Counted from the first letter of the stretch, positions 41,945-51,877 are shown. The stretch: DNA of 64,000 nucleotides from JAWPMT01 sp965267435 (GCA_965267435.1 OZ253960.1:4836001-4900000), one strand, 5' to 3'. The notes: generated by a model from the sequence alone, not told the origin. Translations and numbers: made by a program.

Positions 41945-44158
41945 ATGCATCGACAAATACTCTTACTTGGGTTGTGCTCCATAATGCGCTTCGGATATGC
42001 CACCACGGACTCGGATGCCCGTGTTGAGTACGAGGTCTCAGTGCACGAAGAGCGTGAAATCAGCATTGACGGGATCCTCGGCGTGGGCGAATGGGACCAG
42101 GTAATGACCATGAGCCAATTCATCAACAAGTGGCCGGTCGACTCCGGGCTGGCGGTGGCCCAGACTGAAGTGAAGCTCACCTACGACAAAAACTTTCTTT
42201 ACATATCAGCCAGGAGCTTTCAGAAGAGAAAGGATGTCGTCATCCAGTCGTTGAAGCGCGACAATGAAGATGGTCACTGGGGTAGCGACGGTTTTACGGT
42301 GGTGATCGATCCGATGAACAAACAAAACAATGGCTTCATTTTCGGTGTGAATGCCGGTGGTGCTCAGCTAGAAGGCACACTGACACTGGATGGAACGCAG
42401 ACAGAAAGTGATCCCAACTGGGACAACCGGTGGTACTCCTCCACGAAAGTCTATGATGACTACTGGGTGACGGAGATGGCGATCCCATTCAATACGCTCC
42501 GTTTTGACCCCTCCAATCGAACGTGGGGGATCAATTTCATCCGCCATGACATGAAAAACAATGTCTACTCTACCTGGGCACGGGTGCCATTGGGTTTTCG
42601 CGGAACGGACCTTGGACACATGGGCCAGATCCATTGGCAGGAGGAGCTGAAGCCCAACAATGGTAATGTGATTGTGATCCCCTACGTGGCGGGATCTGTT
42701 ACAAGAGACTTTGAAGAAGGAGAGGGCGGACCGGAAGCAGATGGTGGACTTGATGCGAAGATCGCCCTGACTTCTTCATTGAACCTGGATCTCACGGTCA
42801 ATCCTGACTTCTCGAACGTTGACGTCGATCAGCAGCAGACCAACCTGACTCAGTTCAGCCTCTTGTTTCCAGAGCGGCGAGGGTTTTTCCTGGAGAACAG
42901 TGACCTCTTTAGCAACTACGGCGCCTGGGGGATCATCCCCTTCTTCTCCCGACGAATAGGTCTGCATCAGGGAGAGCCGGTGCCCATACTTTACGGCGCC
43001 AGGCTATCGGGTAATGTGACCAAAACACTACGTATAGGCGTGATGGATGTACAGACCCGGGCCACGGATGACCTTCGGGCGAGCAATTACTTTGTCTCGT
43101 CCATTCAGCAGCAAGTTCTGCAACGTTCGAGGGTGAAGGTCCTTATGACCAATCGCCAGGGACTGGGAGGTGGGCCTGAAGACGTTTCGTCCAAAGATTA
43201 CAATCGTGCTGGTGGTGTCGAGTTTGACTACGTGTCGAAGTCAGGCTATCTGACCGCGACAGTGAAGTACCATGCAGCGACCGATGAACAAAAACTCGAC
43301 GACAATGACTATTACACGGTAGGTGCACGATACAGCGATAGCAAGTTCTTCGGCGCTTTCTTCTACAATCATGTGGGCGAAAACTACATTCCAGACATGG
43401 GTTTTGTACCGACATTGAACCACTACGACCCGGTCGAGGACACCACGATCAGAGTTGGTTTCGACCGTATCAACGCATGGGTCGGCTATCGTCATCGCCC
43501 CAAAAACGGCCCTATCAATGTGATGGAAATCAACCCGTGGACCGTACAGACTTTTGATGACGACGGTCGTGTGCTTTCCAGAAGATATGGCTTTTGGACA
43601 AGTGCCCGGTTTAAGAATCGGCAGGAGGTCACGATGGACTTGTCCATGCGAGATACTCGGCTGGTAGTCCCTGCCGACTTTGTAGGAGATGACAATCCAT
43701 TACCCATTGGGCTCTACCGCAATACCTTTTATCGTATGGAATGGAACTCCGACAGTCGTAAAGCAATCAGTGGGAGCCTGTCACTGGGGCGAGGTGCATT
43801 TTATACGGGCACCCGAACGGAACTGGCCACAACCCTGAATTTTCGGCAGCAACCCTGGGGCAATTTCGGATTTCGGTATACGCAAAATCATGTTTCACTT
43901 GGGGATGCCCATGGAGAAGCCACGCTCCATTTGCTCGGGCCGACCATGGAGGTCAACTTTAGCAACTCCATGTTTTGGACCACTTTTGTCCAATACAACA
44001 CCCAGTCCGAGAATCTAAATATCAACAGCCGGTTTCAGTGGAGGTACTTGCCGATGTCGGACCTGTTCATTGTGTACTCAGACAACTATGGCACCGAAAA
44101 CTTCGGTGTGAAGAACCGGGGAGTCGTTTTCAAATTGACCTATTGGCTCAACCTCTAA
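41945..44158 (+). CDS. CBM9-like/DUF5916 outer-membrane protein, 737 aa
   Basis: A signal peptide is suggested by the hydrophobic start (ILLLGLCSIMRFGYA). Residues about 35-210 form the CBM9-like domain: DGILGVGEWDQ, NFLYISARSF, GSDGFTVVIDPMNKQNNGFIFGVNAGG, TEMAIPFNTLRFD. The rest is the DUF5916 barrel (LLFPERRGFFLENSDLF and IGYRHRPKNG-like strands ending TYWLNL), as in the many surface proteins of this family in Bacteroidota. Predicted outer-membrane beta-barrel with a periplasmic carbohydrate-binding domain; substrate unknown. Confidence 0.85.
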   Translation: MHRQILLLGLCSIMRFGYATTDSDARVEYEVSVHEEREISIDGILGVGEWDQVMTMSQFINKWPVDSGLAVAQTEVKLTYDKNFLYISARSFQKRKDVVIQSLKRDNEDGHWGSDGFTVVIDPMNKQNNGFIFGVNAGGAQLEGTLTLDGTQTESDPNWDNRWYSSTKVYDDYWVTEMAIPFNTLRFDPSNRTWGINFIRHDMKNNVYSTWARVPLGFRGTDLGHMGQIHWQEELKPNNGNVIVIPYVAGSVTRDFEEGEGGPEADGGLDAKIALTSSLNLDLTVNPDFSNVDVDQQQTNLTQFSLLFPERRGFFLENSDLFSNYGAWGIIPFFSRRIGLHQGEPVPILYGARLSGNVTKTLRIGVMDVQTRATDDLRASNYFVSSIQQQVLQRSRVKVLMTNRQGLGGGPEDVSSKDYNRAGGVEFDYVSKSGYLTATVKYHAATDEQKLDDNDYYTVGARYSDSKFFGAFFYNHVGENYIPDMGFVPTLNHYDPVEDTTIRVGFDRINAWVGYRHRPKNGPINVMEINPWTVQTFDDDGRVLSRRYGFWTSARFKNRQEVTMDLSMRDTRLVVPADFVGDDNPLPIGLYRNTFYRMEWNSDSRKAISGSLSLGRGAFYTGTRTELATTLNFRQQPWGNFGFRYTQNHVSLGDAHGEATLHLLGPTMEVNFSNSMFWTTFVQYNTQSENLNINSRFQWRYLPMSDLFIVYSDNYGTENFGVKNRGVVFKLTYWLNL

Positions 44159-44254
44159 GGAAGAAAGAACACGACTACATGCGCCGTCATATGTGATGTC
44201 TTCTTTGGAAGTTGGGCATAAGCTCGTAGCTTGTAACAAGAATTGCTGCCAAAT

Positions 44255-45529
44255 ATGAAGACGATCTATTACACGCTGCTTGCGCTCATTTTTTTCACTG
44301 CCTGCTCGCCGGCAGACCAGAAACAGCCTGTCAGCAATATAATTGACGACGAGGCCCGGGGTCGCCTGGATGCTGCACTGGCTGGATTTGTTGCCGATAG
44401 TCTTGTGGTTGGGGCTTCCGCGCTGATCATTGAAAAGGGCGAGGAAGTGTATTTCAAGGCCGTCGGGCATGCCAACCGAGAGCAGGATGTTCCTATGGCC
44501 CGTAACACCATTGCCACCATCTACTCGATGACAAAGCCCATCACTGGCACGACATTGATGACATTGTATGAGGAGGGAGCCTTTAAGCTGGATGACCGCC
44601 TGCCGGGCTATGCGCCGGAGTTTCGCGGCATGCGCGTCTGTACGGGCCTAGACGATGCAGGCAACATGATCCTGACCAGAGCGGATAGAGAGATTACGAT
44701 TCGGGACATCACTCGCCACACAGCTGGGTTTTCGACCCGCCAGGATCTGGGGCTCAACTCCTTACACTGGCAGGCCGACCTACTGAAGCTCGACAATACG
44801 CTCGCCGATATGGCCATGGGTCTGAGCGAAATACCCCTGGGGTATCAACCGGGAACCAGGTGGGAATACGGCATATCAGCGGATGTCCAGGCGTACCTGG
44901 TAGAGTTACTGTCCGCACAGCCCTTTGATCAATTGATGAAGGAGCGCGTATTGGATCCTCTGGGTATGAACGAAACGAGCTACTTTGTCCCGGAAGACAA
45001 AAGAGATCGCGTAGCCACGATCTACCGCAAAAATCGGGAGGGCCGGCTGGAACCCATTCCGGACGAAGTACACGCCATCAACTATCAGGATTGGCCGATG
45101 AAACCAGGGGGATGGGGCCTCAAGTCTACGATCGACGACTACATGACGTTTGCCCAGATGCTATTGAACAAAGGATCACTCAATGGTGCAACAATCCTCA
45201 AGCCGGAAACCGTCCAACTAATGGCCACCAACCAATTGCCAGCAGTGGAGGACAGCCTCTGGCTACCGGGCAAAGGCCGGGTGGGCTTCGGAATCAACTT
45301 TGCGGTGCGGACAGCTCCCCCACAGTCTGCAGAGGAAAAGAATGGTGCAGTTGGGGAATTCTTCTGGGATGGCGCGGCTAGCACACTCTTTTGGGTGGAT
45401 CCTGCCAACGAAATGACGGTTGTCCTTTTTGTGCAGATCTTCCCATTTAGCAATGAGGTGCACAAGAAGTTTAGAGATGCTGTCTACGGTCCTTTTGTCT
45501 CGAAAGAATCACCTCCTAGACCATCCTGA
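44255..45529 (+). CDS. Serine hydrolase of the beta-lactamase fold, lipoprotein, 424 aa
   Basis: ATG 44255 gives a lipobox (LIFFTAC, Cys17); a TTG four codons earlier is rejected. Class C-like active site: Ser91-x-x-Lys94 in TIYSMTKPITG; Tyr205 (WEYGISADV) is the candidate for the second motif. Such proteins are esterases, D-alanyl-D-alanine carboxypeptidases or peptidases more often than beta-lactamases. Its last 14 bp overlap the convergent pheA gene. No regulatory gene of the AmpR/BlaI type is adjacent, so a resistance role is unlikely. Confidence 0.85.
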   Translation: MKTIYYTLLALIFFTACSPADQKQPVSNIIDDEARGRLDAALAGFVADSLVVGASALIIEKGEEVYFKAVGHANREQDVPMARNTIATIYSMTKPITGTTLMTLYEEGAFKLDDRLPGYAPEFRGMRVCTGLDDAGNMILTRADREITIRDITRHTAGFSTRQDLGLNSLHWQADLLKLDNTLADMAMGLSEIPLGYQPGTRWEYGISADVQAYLVELLSAQPFDQLMKERVLDPLGMNETSYFVPEDKRDRVATIYRKNREGRLEPIPDEVHAINYQDWPMKPGGWGLKSTIDDYMTFAQMLLNKGSLNGATILKPETVQLMATNQLPAVEDSLWLPGKGRVGFGINFAVRTAPPQSAEEKNGAVGEFFWDGAASTLFWVDPANEMTVVLFVQIFPFSNEVHKKFRDAVYGPFVSKESPPRPS

Positions 45530-46589
45530 CGTAGCTGCCCAGCCACGTGATGTTGTCCTTGTAGGGGGCGATGGTTTCCTGTACCACCGGGTCATTGTAG
45601 TGGCCGTCAAGCTCCACGAAAAATATGTACTTGAACTGTGACCCAATTTTGGCGGGGCGGCTTTCGACTTTGCAGAGATTGATCCCTGCATCCTCAAATT
45701 TTTTCAGGAAAGAAACCAAGGCACCAGGCTCGTCCGGGAGACGGGCGATGACAGAAGTTTTGTCTTCTCCACTGATTTCATTGACAAAGTTCTGACTCAG
45801 GATCAGGAACCGTGTTTGGTTGTCTGCTGAATCCTGGATGTTGCTGTAAAGGATAGGCAGTCGATATTGTCGCGCAGCAATGGGCGCGCAGATGGCAGCA
45901 GCCCCCTCTTCCTCCAGAGCTATTTTGCAAGCCCGGCTAGTAGAACTGACGGGGATCTGCTTCACAGCATGTGCGAAGTAGTCATTGATGAAGTTTTTGC
46001 ACTGCCGAAAAGCGATGTCTTTGGTGTAGATCGTCTTGACATGTGCCAGGTCCTGTTCCAGTGAGGCGATACAGAAGTGAATCGGTAGGGCGATCTCAGC
46101 CACGATATTGAGTTCGTGCACGCCCAGATAATCAATGGTCTCCTGAACTGTGCCTTCCTGATTGTTCTCAAGTGGGACCACGCCGAATCGAGCGCGTGAC
46201 GTGGCCACAGCGTCGAATACTGCCGGGATCGAGTCCAACGCCAGGTAGTCGCTCATGGCCCCATACCTTGACTCTGCCGCTTGATGGGTGAAGCTTCCCT
46301 CCGGGCCTAGGTAGGCCACTCGTTCAGGTAGCTCATAGTTGCGGCTGACGGCGAAGATCTCCAGAAAGATCGCTTCGATGGCTGCCCGATTCAGGGAGCC
46401 TTTGCCCTTTTTGCTAGCCTCGTGGAGGCGATCGATAATGGCCTTCTCACGCTCCGGTCGATAAATGGCTGATTTGTTGGTCCGTTTCAGTTCACCCACC
46501 TCACGTACCACGTCCATCCGTTTGTTCAACAGTTGGATCATTTCGTCATCGATGTCATCGATGGCCTTACGTAAGTCTTCGAGCGTCAT
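45516..46589 (-). CDS. pheA: Chorismate mutase / prephenate dehydratase (P-protein), 357 aa
   Basis: Two steps of phenylalanine synthesis, chorismate to prephenate to phenylpyruvate. AroQ-type mutase helices at residues 1-88 (LRKAIDDIDDEMIQLLNKRMDVVREVGELKR), then the dehydratase (VAYLGPEGSFTHQAA ... FGVVPLENNQEGTVQET ... TRFLIL) and a C-terminal ACT domain with the phenylalanine-binding ESRP motif (ICKVESRPAK-like, LCKVESRPAK) and GALVSFLKKF. So feedback inhibition by phenylalanine is expected. It stands alone; the convergent hydrolase overlaps it by 14 bp. Confidence 0.93.
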   Translation of the reverse strand: MTLEDLRKAIDDIDDEMIQLLNKRMDVVREVGELKRTNKSAIYRPEREKAIIDRLHEASKKGKGSLNRAAIEAIFLEIFAVSRNYELPERVAYLGPEGSFTHQAAESRYGAMSDYLALDSIPAVFDAVATSRARFGVVPLENNQEGTVQETIDYLGVHELNIVAEIALPIHFCIASLEQDLAHVKTIYTKDIAFRQCKNFINDYFAHAVKQIPVSSTSRACKIALEEEGAAAICAPIAARQYRLPILYSNIQDSADNQTRFLILSQNFVNEISGEDKTSVIARLPDEPGALVSFLKKFEDAGINLCKVESRPAKIGSQFKYIFFVELDGHYNDPVVQETIAPYKDNITWLGSYVRMV

Positions 46590-47001
46590 CTATTGGTATA
46601 CAGGTTCGATCTAATCAAAGCTCTAATTTAGTTCAGAGCTATGGAACTACCCTATCCAAAAGCAATAGGCATTGAGAGATAACTGTCGACATTCTCGATG
46701 AAGGAGCAGATGACACCGGGCATGCCCGAACATGACGGTTGTTTGGCGCAAGCCAGTCATTTTGATTTGCTGATGTATGACATGTCCTGAAACGGGTGAC
46801 CACCCAGAAATCGGTTTGGCCATCAGCGCCTCAAAGAAAGGACCTACACCCCCGGAGAAATCGATGGTCGGTGGAGCGACAGCATAGAGGAGGATTTCCT
46901 CCGATGGCTGGATGCCAATCGCCATTTGTTACGGATGACGAGGTTAGAGTTGGATGAGTACAGGAAAGGGAGGAAGTGGTGATATATGCCTAGTGCTGAA
47001 G
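46590..47001. other. 412-bp interval without a supported gene
   Basis: Contains the pheA 5' region. One minus-strand frame (46647-46925) reads through but has no family resemblance, no good start and an unusual composition, so I leave it out. A palindrome GGAGGA-TT-TCCTCC lies at 46889-46902. The interval could hold a decayed gene. Confidence 0.5.
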
Positions 47002-47715
47002 TTACCTGTTTGTGACTTTGACCCCAATGGTCCAGGAGATGTTGTTTTCAGGTTCCAGGGTGATCACATAATCTACTACAGACGGGTTGATGGATACTGT
47101 GGCGACTGGGCCGAGACGCAGGAAGCTTATGTCCCGAAGTAACCCCAGGGTAAAGACGAGGCCCGGTCTCGAGAACATGTCGTCATACAGATAGCCATCC
47201 CCAAATCCTTCCAGGGAATCATCTCTGTAGTGGGCAAAGTCGATATGTGGCTCATCTGGTGGAATGATCTCGTAGTTCACTCCAAAACCGAGTACAATGT
47301 CCTGTCCTCCCAAAGGGAGTGCATAGCTGACAATCAGAGGTATTGCCCAATATTTTTGCGTGATATTGCCGGACAAAGAGAATAGATCCCGACCATCTTC
47401 GAAATCACCGGTTAGATCAAATGTCCGCTTCCCGTACTCAAATCTGCCTTCGATAGCTAGACCACGGAGAATTCTCGGAAAACTCAATTCGCAGCTGGCA
47501 CCTATGCGACCATGATTGGATAGATATTGGTTGGGGAAGCGATTTCCCGGGGGATCCGACCAGATCCATTCCAGGTATTCGTCGTCTACATTCAGTATGG
47601 TTTGCGAGAATGACGCTATTGGCCCGAGGCGAAACTTGACGAACGGGTCCCTTTGTTGCGCCGAGGAGTAGCACACGGCACAAAAGCAGGAGATAAGTAG
47701 GATTAGGCGGGGCAT
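47002..47715 (-). CDS. Outer-membrane beta-barrel protein (PorT-like), 237 aa
   Basis: Signal peptide MPRLILLISCFCAVCYSSAQ. Alternating hydrophobic strands typical of an eight-to-ten-strand barrel: FRLGPIASFSQTI, IGASCELSFPRIL, GLAIEGRFEYGKRTF, YWAIPLIVSYALPL, LVFTLGLLRDISFLRLGP. The last strand ends with polar VKVTNR rather than the usual aromatic. The role is unknown; related small barrels (PorT-like) support envelope assembly or transport. Followed after 72 bp on the same strand upstream by the dehydrogenase fusion, so the two may be linked. Confidence 0.7.
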   Translation of the reverse strand: MPRLILLISCFCAVCYSSAQQRDPFVKFRLGPIASFSQTILNVDDEYLEWIWSDPPGNRFPNQYLSNHGRIGASCELSFPRILRGLAIEGRFEYGKRTFDLTGDFEDGRDLFSLSGNITQKYWAIPLIVSYALPLGGQDIVLGFGVNYEIIPPDEPHIDFAHYRDDSLEGFGDGYLYDDMFSRPGLVFTLGLLRDISFLRLGPVATVSINPSVVDYVITLEPENNISWTIGVKVTNR

Positions 47716-47787
47716 AGCTGAAGTTAAGGAATCACCGTATACGAGGCAATGGTTTTTTCACCCCCGGGAAAAATGCTACGTTGGAGC

Positions 47788-50307
47788 TTAGTTGAGCTTG
47801 ATCACCCTCGAGGTATAGATGCCTCTTTTTGTTTCTGCGATCAAGTGGTAGACGCCGGGCTCCTGTCCTTGATTGAATTGTACTTCGAGCAAGCCTGTAT
47901 CGACCCGTCTTTGTTGTGGAGTGATATCTCTACCAGATTGGTCGAGTAGTCGTATGGCTGAGATTTCATCCGGGCACTTCACCTTGAATTGACCATGAAC
48001 AACTGGATTTGGGTACACCGTCAATGGATTCCCCGGCAGGAGCTCGTCGTGACCAGCACCCAGTACCTCGAGTCCCAGGATCCACTCCTCGAGTTGATTC
48101 AAGTAGGCCGTGTCCAATACGTTCCTAGCCAGTGGAGGCATTTGGATGGCTGTCTGGCTTGTATCTCGGCGCCACAATTCGGAGCGACCCAAATCTCCTG
48201 GTGCAACGATCAGGTTTTGCTCGTCGGAGTTTTGCGTCTTCGTGGAGGCGTTGAGGATTCCCTGGTCCGCCAATTCGGTGGAATAGCGCGCATCGAATGT
48301 GTTCAAGCCCGATCCAGGTTGATGACAGTGGCTGCAGTTGGCATCCAGATAGGATCTGATGCGGGTTTCCAGCAATGCGGAGCTATCGTCCAGCGATACC
48401 ATTGGAGATAGTTCCGAATGTACCTCTTCTTCAAAAAAACCGAGTGCGGCGAATCGCTCCAACTCTGTTTCCGAGCCCTCAGGCCCATCGAGCTGTTCCT
48501 TCTTAAAACCCAGGACATATCCCGAGTTTTCGTTATGGCAGCGAAGGCACTGTCCGCGACTTGGGTAATCCCACACCTGCGATACCCTGGCGAGGGGGTG
48601 GTCGACCATCAGGGTGTCTTTGAGCAGCTCTCCCTGCTCTACGAGCTCCGCATCGGTATCGGCCGCATTCCATCGGTAGGTGAGGCCGTAGGATCTTTTG
48701 TCCCGGCCCATCACAAGAAACCTCGTTTCCAGTCGCTTGACAGAGTCCTCTGCCACGTCCAATTGAAAGTGCTTGATGAATACCGTCCCCACCGGGAACA
48801 CAAAGGCACCATTCTCCTGCCGGATGACGCTGTCCTGAGGCAGGGAAATCCACCGCTGCTTGGAGGCCCCATCGGACCACAAGGGTGAGTTGATGCTGTA
48901 AGGCTCCACGCCGTCCCTTGGCGTTAGAGTGGCCAGGTCAGAAAATGCGCCAGTGGCTGACAACCGCCTTGGCGCCTCATCCGGACGAGTACTCTCTACC
49001 AATCGGTGCATTTGTCCTCTGATTTGTAACACCACGATGTCGCCGTCCTTGTTAATAAAGAAGTCCACGATGTGAGGAATACCGCGGAACAGTGTCTCGA
49101 CAGGGTTTTCGGAGGTGTCGTCGTACGACCAGACATTTCCACTGATCCAGTCAGAAAACAAAAATTTGCCATCCAGTCCTGGATACTTCTCTCCCCAGTA
49201 TCTCAATCCGGCGATGACAGAGCTGCCCTGATCACGACCGTATTCATAAAGAGGGGGGCGCTCAGTGCCCAATATGACGTCAGGCTTGAAGCCATTGGGC
49301 TTTTCCAGCGTGCCTTCGAGGTAGGGCCACTGGCCATTGTCACCCAGCTCAAGTAGGTTGAGCTCTTCCCGTGTTTGATCCCCGACGTCAGCTACCCAGA
49401 TTTTGTCTGTGAGGGTATCCAGGAAGGCTGAATAGGGATTTCGCAATCCGATGACAGCGAACTCTTCCAGGTAGGCCCCTGACTCATTCACCCAGGGATT
49501 GTCATTGGGGATACTGTACCCTTGTGTGATGTTGGGGAGGAAAAGCCTTGGCGTATTGTTGGGAGGGATAGGTGACCTTCTGATCGGATGACTGCGCGTC
49601 GGATCATTGTCGACATCGATTCTCAAGATCCCCGAAAACAAGCGTTGATCGATATGCTGAGGATTGTTGTTCCACCAGCCATCGGCATTGCCTTCATCGC
49701 CTAGCGTCAGGTACAGCAGCCCTTCTTCATCAAAGAAGATCTCACCGGAGTTGTGTGTATAGCTGCGGTCATACTGCTGGATCAAAATTTCTTCTGAAGA
49801 CTCCACAATGGCGGATAGGTCGTTTGAAAAGCGAAATCGCGAGAGTCGGTCATAGATCGGGAGCGATTCGGTCTCCATGTGCGTGTAGAACAAGAATACT
49901 TCCCTAAAGTGCGGGCTGTTCTCATCATCGAAGGATGGATGGAAGGCGAAGCCCGAAATCCCTGCCTCACTTTCAATGGCCAGATGGTCGGTGATATCTA
50001 ATAGCAATTGCTTTTCAGAGACATTCGGATCATCGTCAAACGACCAGATTTTGCCGTTCTTCCCGACAATGACCAGCCGATCAGTACCTGGTAGCGGTAC
50101 GACCTTGGTGTATTGATCGTCGGGGAGGCCTAGTTCTAGGTAAGTCTGTCGGAAGCCGTAGGGGGAAAGGGCCTGTTTGGGGAAGACGCCATCAAGGAAT
50201 GGTGCCAGGCCTGATTGCTCCTGGTTTTCGTGTACAGGTCTGGTTGCAGCTACAGCCAAAAGCAATGCGCCTCCGGCCATCGCTAGTATGAATCTCCCTC
50301 TTCCCAT
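47788..50307 (-). CDS. PQQ-type sugar dehydrogenase / cytochrome c fusion with T9SS sorting domain, 839 aa
   Basis: Exported by a signal at the N-terminus (FILAMAGGALLLAVAAT). Residues ~50-420 form a six-bladed propeller of the soluble glucose/aldose dehydrogenase type (ISGFAFHPSFDD, YTHNSGEIFFDEEGLLYLTLGDEG, FAVIGLRNPYSAFLD, VADVGDQTREELNLLELG). The middle and end carry two c-type haem sites, CLRCH and CSHCH. The C-terminal 80 residues are a type IX secretion sorting domain (LTVYPNPVVHGQFKVK ... GVYHLIAE ... SRVIKLN). It probably oxidises a sugar at the cell surface and passes electrons to the haem, but the substrate and the PQQ requirement need testing. Confidence 0.85.
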   Translation of the reverse strand: MGRGRFILAMAGGALLLAVAATRPVHENQEQSGLAPFLDGVFPKQALSPYGFRQTYLELGLPDDQYTKVVPLPGTDRLVIVGKNGKIWSFDDDPNVSEKQLLLDITDHLAIESEAGISGFAFHPSFDDENSPHFREVFLFYTHMETESLPIYDRLSRFRFSNDLSAIVESSEEILIQQYDRSYTHNSGEIFFDEEGLLYLTLGDEGNADGWWNNNPQHIDQRLFSGILRIDVDNDPTRSHPIRRSPIPPNNTPRLFLPNITQGYSIPNDNPWVNESGAYLEEFAVIGLRNPYSAFLDTLTDKIWVADVGDQTREELNLLELGDNGQWPYLEGTLEKPNGFKPDVILGTERPPLYEYGRDQGSSVIAGLRYWGEKYPGLDGKFLFSDWISGNVWSYDDTSENPVETLFRGIPHIVDFFINKDGDIVVLQIRGQMHRLVESTRPDEAPRRLSATGAFSDLATLTPRDGVEPYSINSPLWSDGASKQRWISLPQDSVIRQENGAFVFPVGTVFIKHFQLDVAEDSVKRLETRFLVMGRDKRSYGLTYRWNAADTDAELVEQGELLKDTLMVDHPLARVSQVWDYPSRGQCLRCHNENSGYVLGFKKEQLDGPEGSETELERFAALGFFEEEVHSELSPMVSLDDSSALLETRIRSYLDANCSHCHQPGSGLNTFDARYSTELADQGILNASTKTQNSDEQNLIVAPGDLGRSELWRRDTSQTAIQMPPLARNVLDTAYLNQLEEWILGLEVLGAGHDELLPGNPLTVYPNPVVHGQFKVKCPDEISAIRLLDQSGRDITPQQRRVDTGLLEVQFNQGQEPGVYHLIAETKRGIYTSRVIKLN

Positions 50308-50507
50308 GCTCTACTGCAATGTTAACGCCAGAAGCGGCGTAGAGCAAGCTATTGATATTTCAATGTGGTAACGAATGGCCGGAAGCTGAAGCGCAAGACA
50401 AGAGAGGACTGGTGCGGTGGGATGCGGGCAGGCAGGCGCGAGGGAGGCCAGTGTGGCCGCTCAGTGGGTTGGACTGAGGGCCTTCAAAAAAACTTCTACG
50501 CCCACCT

Positions 50508-50543
50508 GTAACCTTCCATGGTCCTTCGGGTAACTTGCCCGAA
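50508..50543 (+). promoter_or_regulatory. Direct and inverted repeats upstream of the ECF sigma gene
   Basis: GTAACCTTCC (50508) and GTAACTTGCC (50530) are two similar decamers exactly 22 bp apart, on one helix face. TTCGGG/CCCGAA (50525-50530 with 50538-50543) forms an inverted repeat across the second copy. Twenty bp before the sigma start; candidate for the sigma factor's own promoter or an anti-activator site. Confidence 0.35.
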
Positions 50544-50561
50544 ACGACCAAAAACTGAGAA

Positions 50562-51113
50562 TTGGAAGACTTAAGTGATGAGCTTGTAATGCAGCGCGTG
50601 CAAGCGGGGAAGCTTAACTACATGGAGCTGATCTTCAACAAATACCAGAAGCGGCTCTACAACTACTTCCTCAAGTGCACGATGGATGCAGAAGAAAGTG
50701 CGGATCTGACGCAGATCACGTTTATCCGCCTCATGAAGTATCGCGCGTCTTACAATCCCAGTAGGGGATTTGAAGTATGGTTGTTTCAAATCGCGCGAAA
50801 CCTGGTCAAAGATCACTTTCGCAAAATGAAGGTGCATCGCGATCAGTACAACCTGGTGGAGTCCCTCCCTGAGCATGCCGAGGAGGACGAAACCAGGGAA
50901 CAGCTGGAGCGGGAAAAGCTCTTGCAAGTAGCCATGGCACAGTTGCCTCCTGATAAACGGGAACTGCTGGTGATGGCGAAGTTTCAGGGCATGAAGTACG
51001 AACGCATCGCCGAAATCATGGAGACTTCGGTGAGCAACGTGAAAGTGCAGGTGCACCGTACGATTGCCCGACTACGGGATTTGTATTTTGAAATGGAACA
51101 GGAAGAACAATGA
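50562..51113 (+). CDS. ECF-type RNA polymerase sigma factor, 183 aa
   Basis: TTG start at 50562 is chosen because LSDELVMQRVQAG is the usual ECF beginning; ATG 50589 would remove it. Region 2 (LIFNKYQKRLYNYFLKC ... ESADLTQITFIRLMKYRASYNPSRGFEVWLFQIARNLVKDHFRKMK, in pieces ESADLTQITF, FEVWLFQIARNLVKDHFR) and region 4 (LPPDKRELLVMAKFQGMKYERIAEIM, NVKVQVHRTIARLRD) are complete. It overlaps the anti-sigma gene by 4 bp (ATGA) and heads a four-gene operon, which it presumably controls. Confidence 0.94.
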   Translation: MEDLSDELVMQRVQAGKLNYMELIFNKYQKRLYNYFLKCTMDAEESADLTQITFIRLMKYRASYNPSRGFEVWLFQIARNLVKDHFRKMKVHRDQYNLVESLPEHAEEDETREQLEREKLLQVAMAQLPPDKRELLVMAKFQGMKYERIAEIMETSVSNVKVQVHRTIARLRDLYFEMEQEEQ

Positions 51114-51877
51114 GCAGAGAGATAACTGACGAGCAATTGCTCCAATACCTGGAGGGTGACCTGAGTGGCGAAGAGACCGCAAACATGGAGCGCCGAATCC
51201 AGGAAGACGGAGAACTGGCCAGCCGATTGGAAGACCTGCGGATGCTACTTACAACCATGGATGGTGCTTCTGAGGCCACTCCACCCGAGGACATCGCGTG
51301 GAAGTTTCAGGCGGCACTGCGGGAAGAAATGTCTCAGGCGTCTGACAGATCGGATCGATGGGGCTGGAGAGTGGCTGCAGCGGTGGTGCTGCTCATACTG
51401 GGCTATACTGGCGGTCGCTTAAGTGGACCAGGCCAATCGGGTGATGAGCTGATGGCCTTGCAAACAGAGATCAGTACGCTGCGTCAGGTGGTGATGCAGA
51501 CAACCCTGCACACACCATCTGCGAGTGAGCGCCTACAGGCGGTCAATCTGATCGAAGCCGAAGCGGGGGTCAACGCCCCAAGTCCTGAGCTACTTCGTAC
51601 CCTACTCAACACCGTGCGCGGTGATGAGAGTCCCAACGTCCGGTATGCGGCGGTGCAAGCACTGGAGCCTTACATGGACAACGAGGAAGTACGTCTCGAA
51701 CTCACGGGAGCCCTGGAGAATCAAACAGATCCCCTAATACAAATCGCAATCATTAATTGGCTGGTGGAGGCTGAAGAACAAGCAGCCATAGGAGCCATCA
51801 AGGACTTGATCAACAACGAAAACACAACGCCCGAGGTCAAGCAACAAGGTCAGCTGGCTATTGACATCCTGATCTGA
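51110..51877 (+). CDS. Membrane anti-sigma factor with HEAT repeats, 255 aa
   Basis: N-terminal zinc-less anti-sigma-like helix set (ITDEQLLQYLEGDLSGEETANMERRIQEDGELASRLEDLR, in pieces EQLLQYLEGDLSGEET, RIQEDGELASRLEDL), membrane helix at about 86-101 (AAAVVLLILGYTGG), then an extracytoplasmic HEAT-like module (VRYAAVQALEPYMDNEEVRLEL, QIAIINWLVEAEEQAAIGAI). This layout (cytoplasmic sigma clamp, one helix, HEAT domain outside) fits release of the sigma factor by an envelope signal. Overlaps the sigma gene by 4 bp. Confidence 0.88.
   Translation: MSREITDEQLLQYLEGDLSGEETANMERRIQEDGELASRLEDLRMLLTTMDGASEATPPEDIAWKFQAALREEMSQASDRSDRWGWRVAAAVVLLILGYTGGRLSGPGQSGDELMALQTEISTLRQVVMQTTLHTPSASERLQAVNLIEAEAGVNAPSPELLRTLLNTVRGDESPNVRYAAVQALEPYMDNEEVRLELTGALENQTDPLIQIAIINWLVEAEEQAAIGAIKDLINNENTTPEVKQQGQLAIDILI

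Noticed and set aside
44255..45529. Acquired beta-lactamase resistance gene
   Set aside because: Lipoprotein esterase/peptidase-like sequence, typical composition, no regulator or mobile element nearby.
46647..46925. Minus-strand frame of 92 residues
   Set aside because: No recognisable domain, no supported start and mixed composition; may be a fragment of a decayed gene, but I cannot show it.
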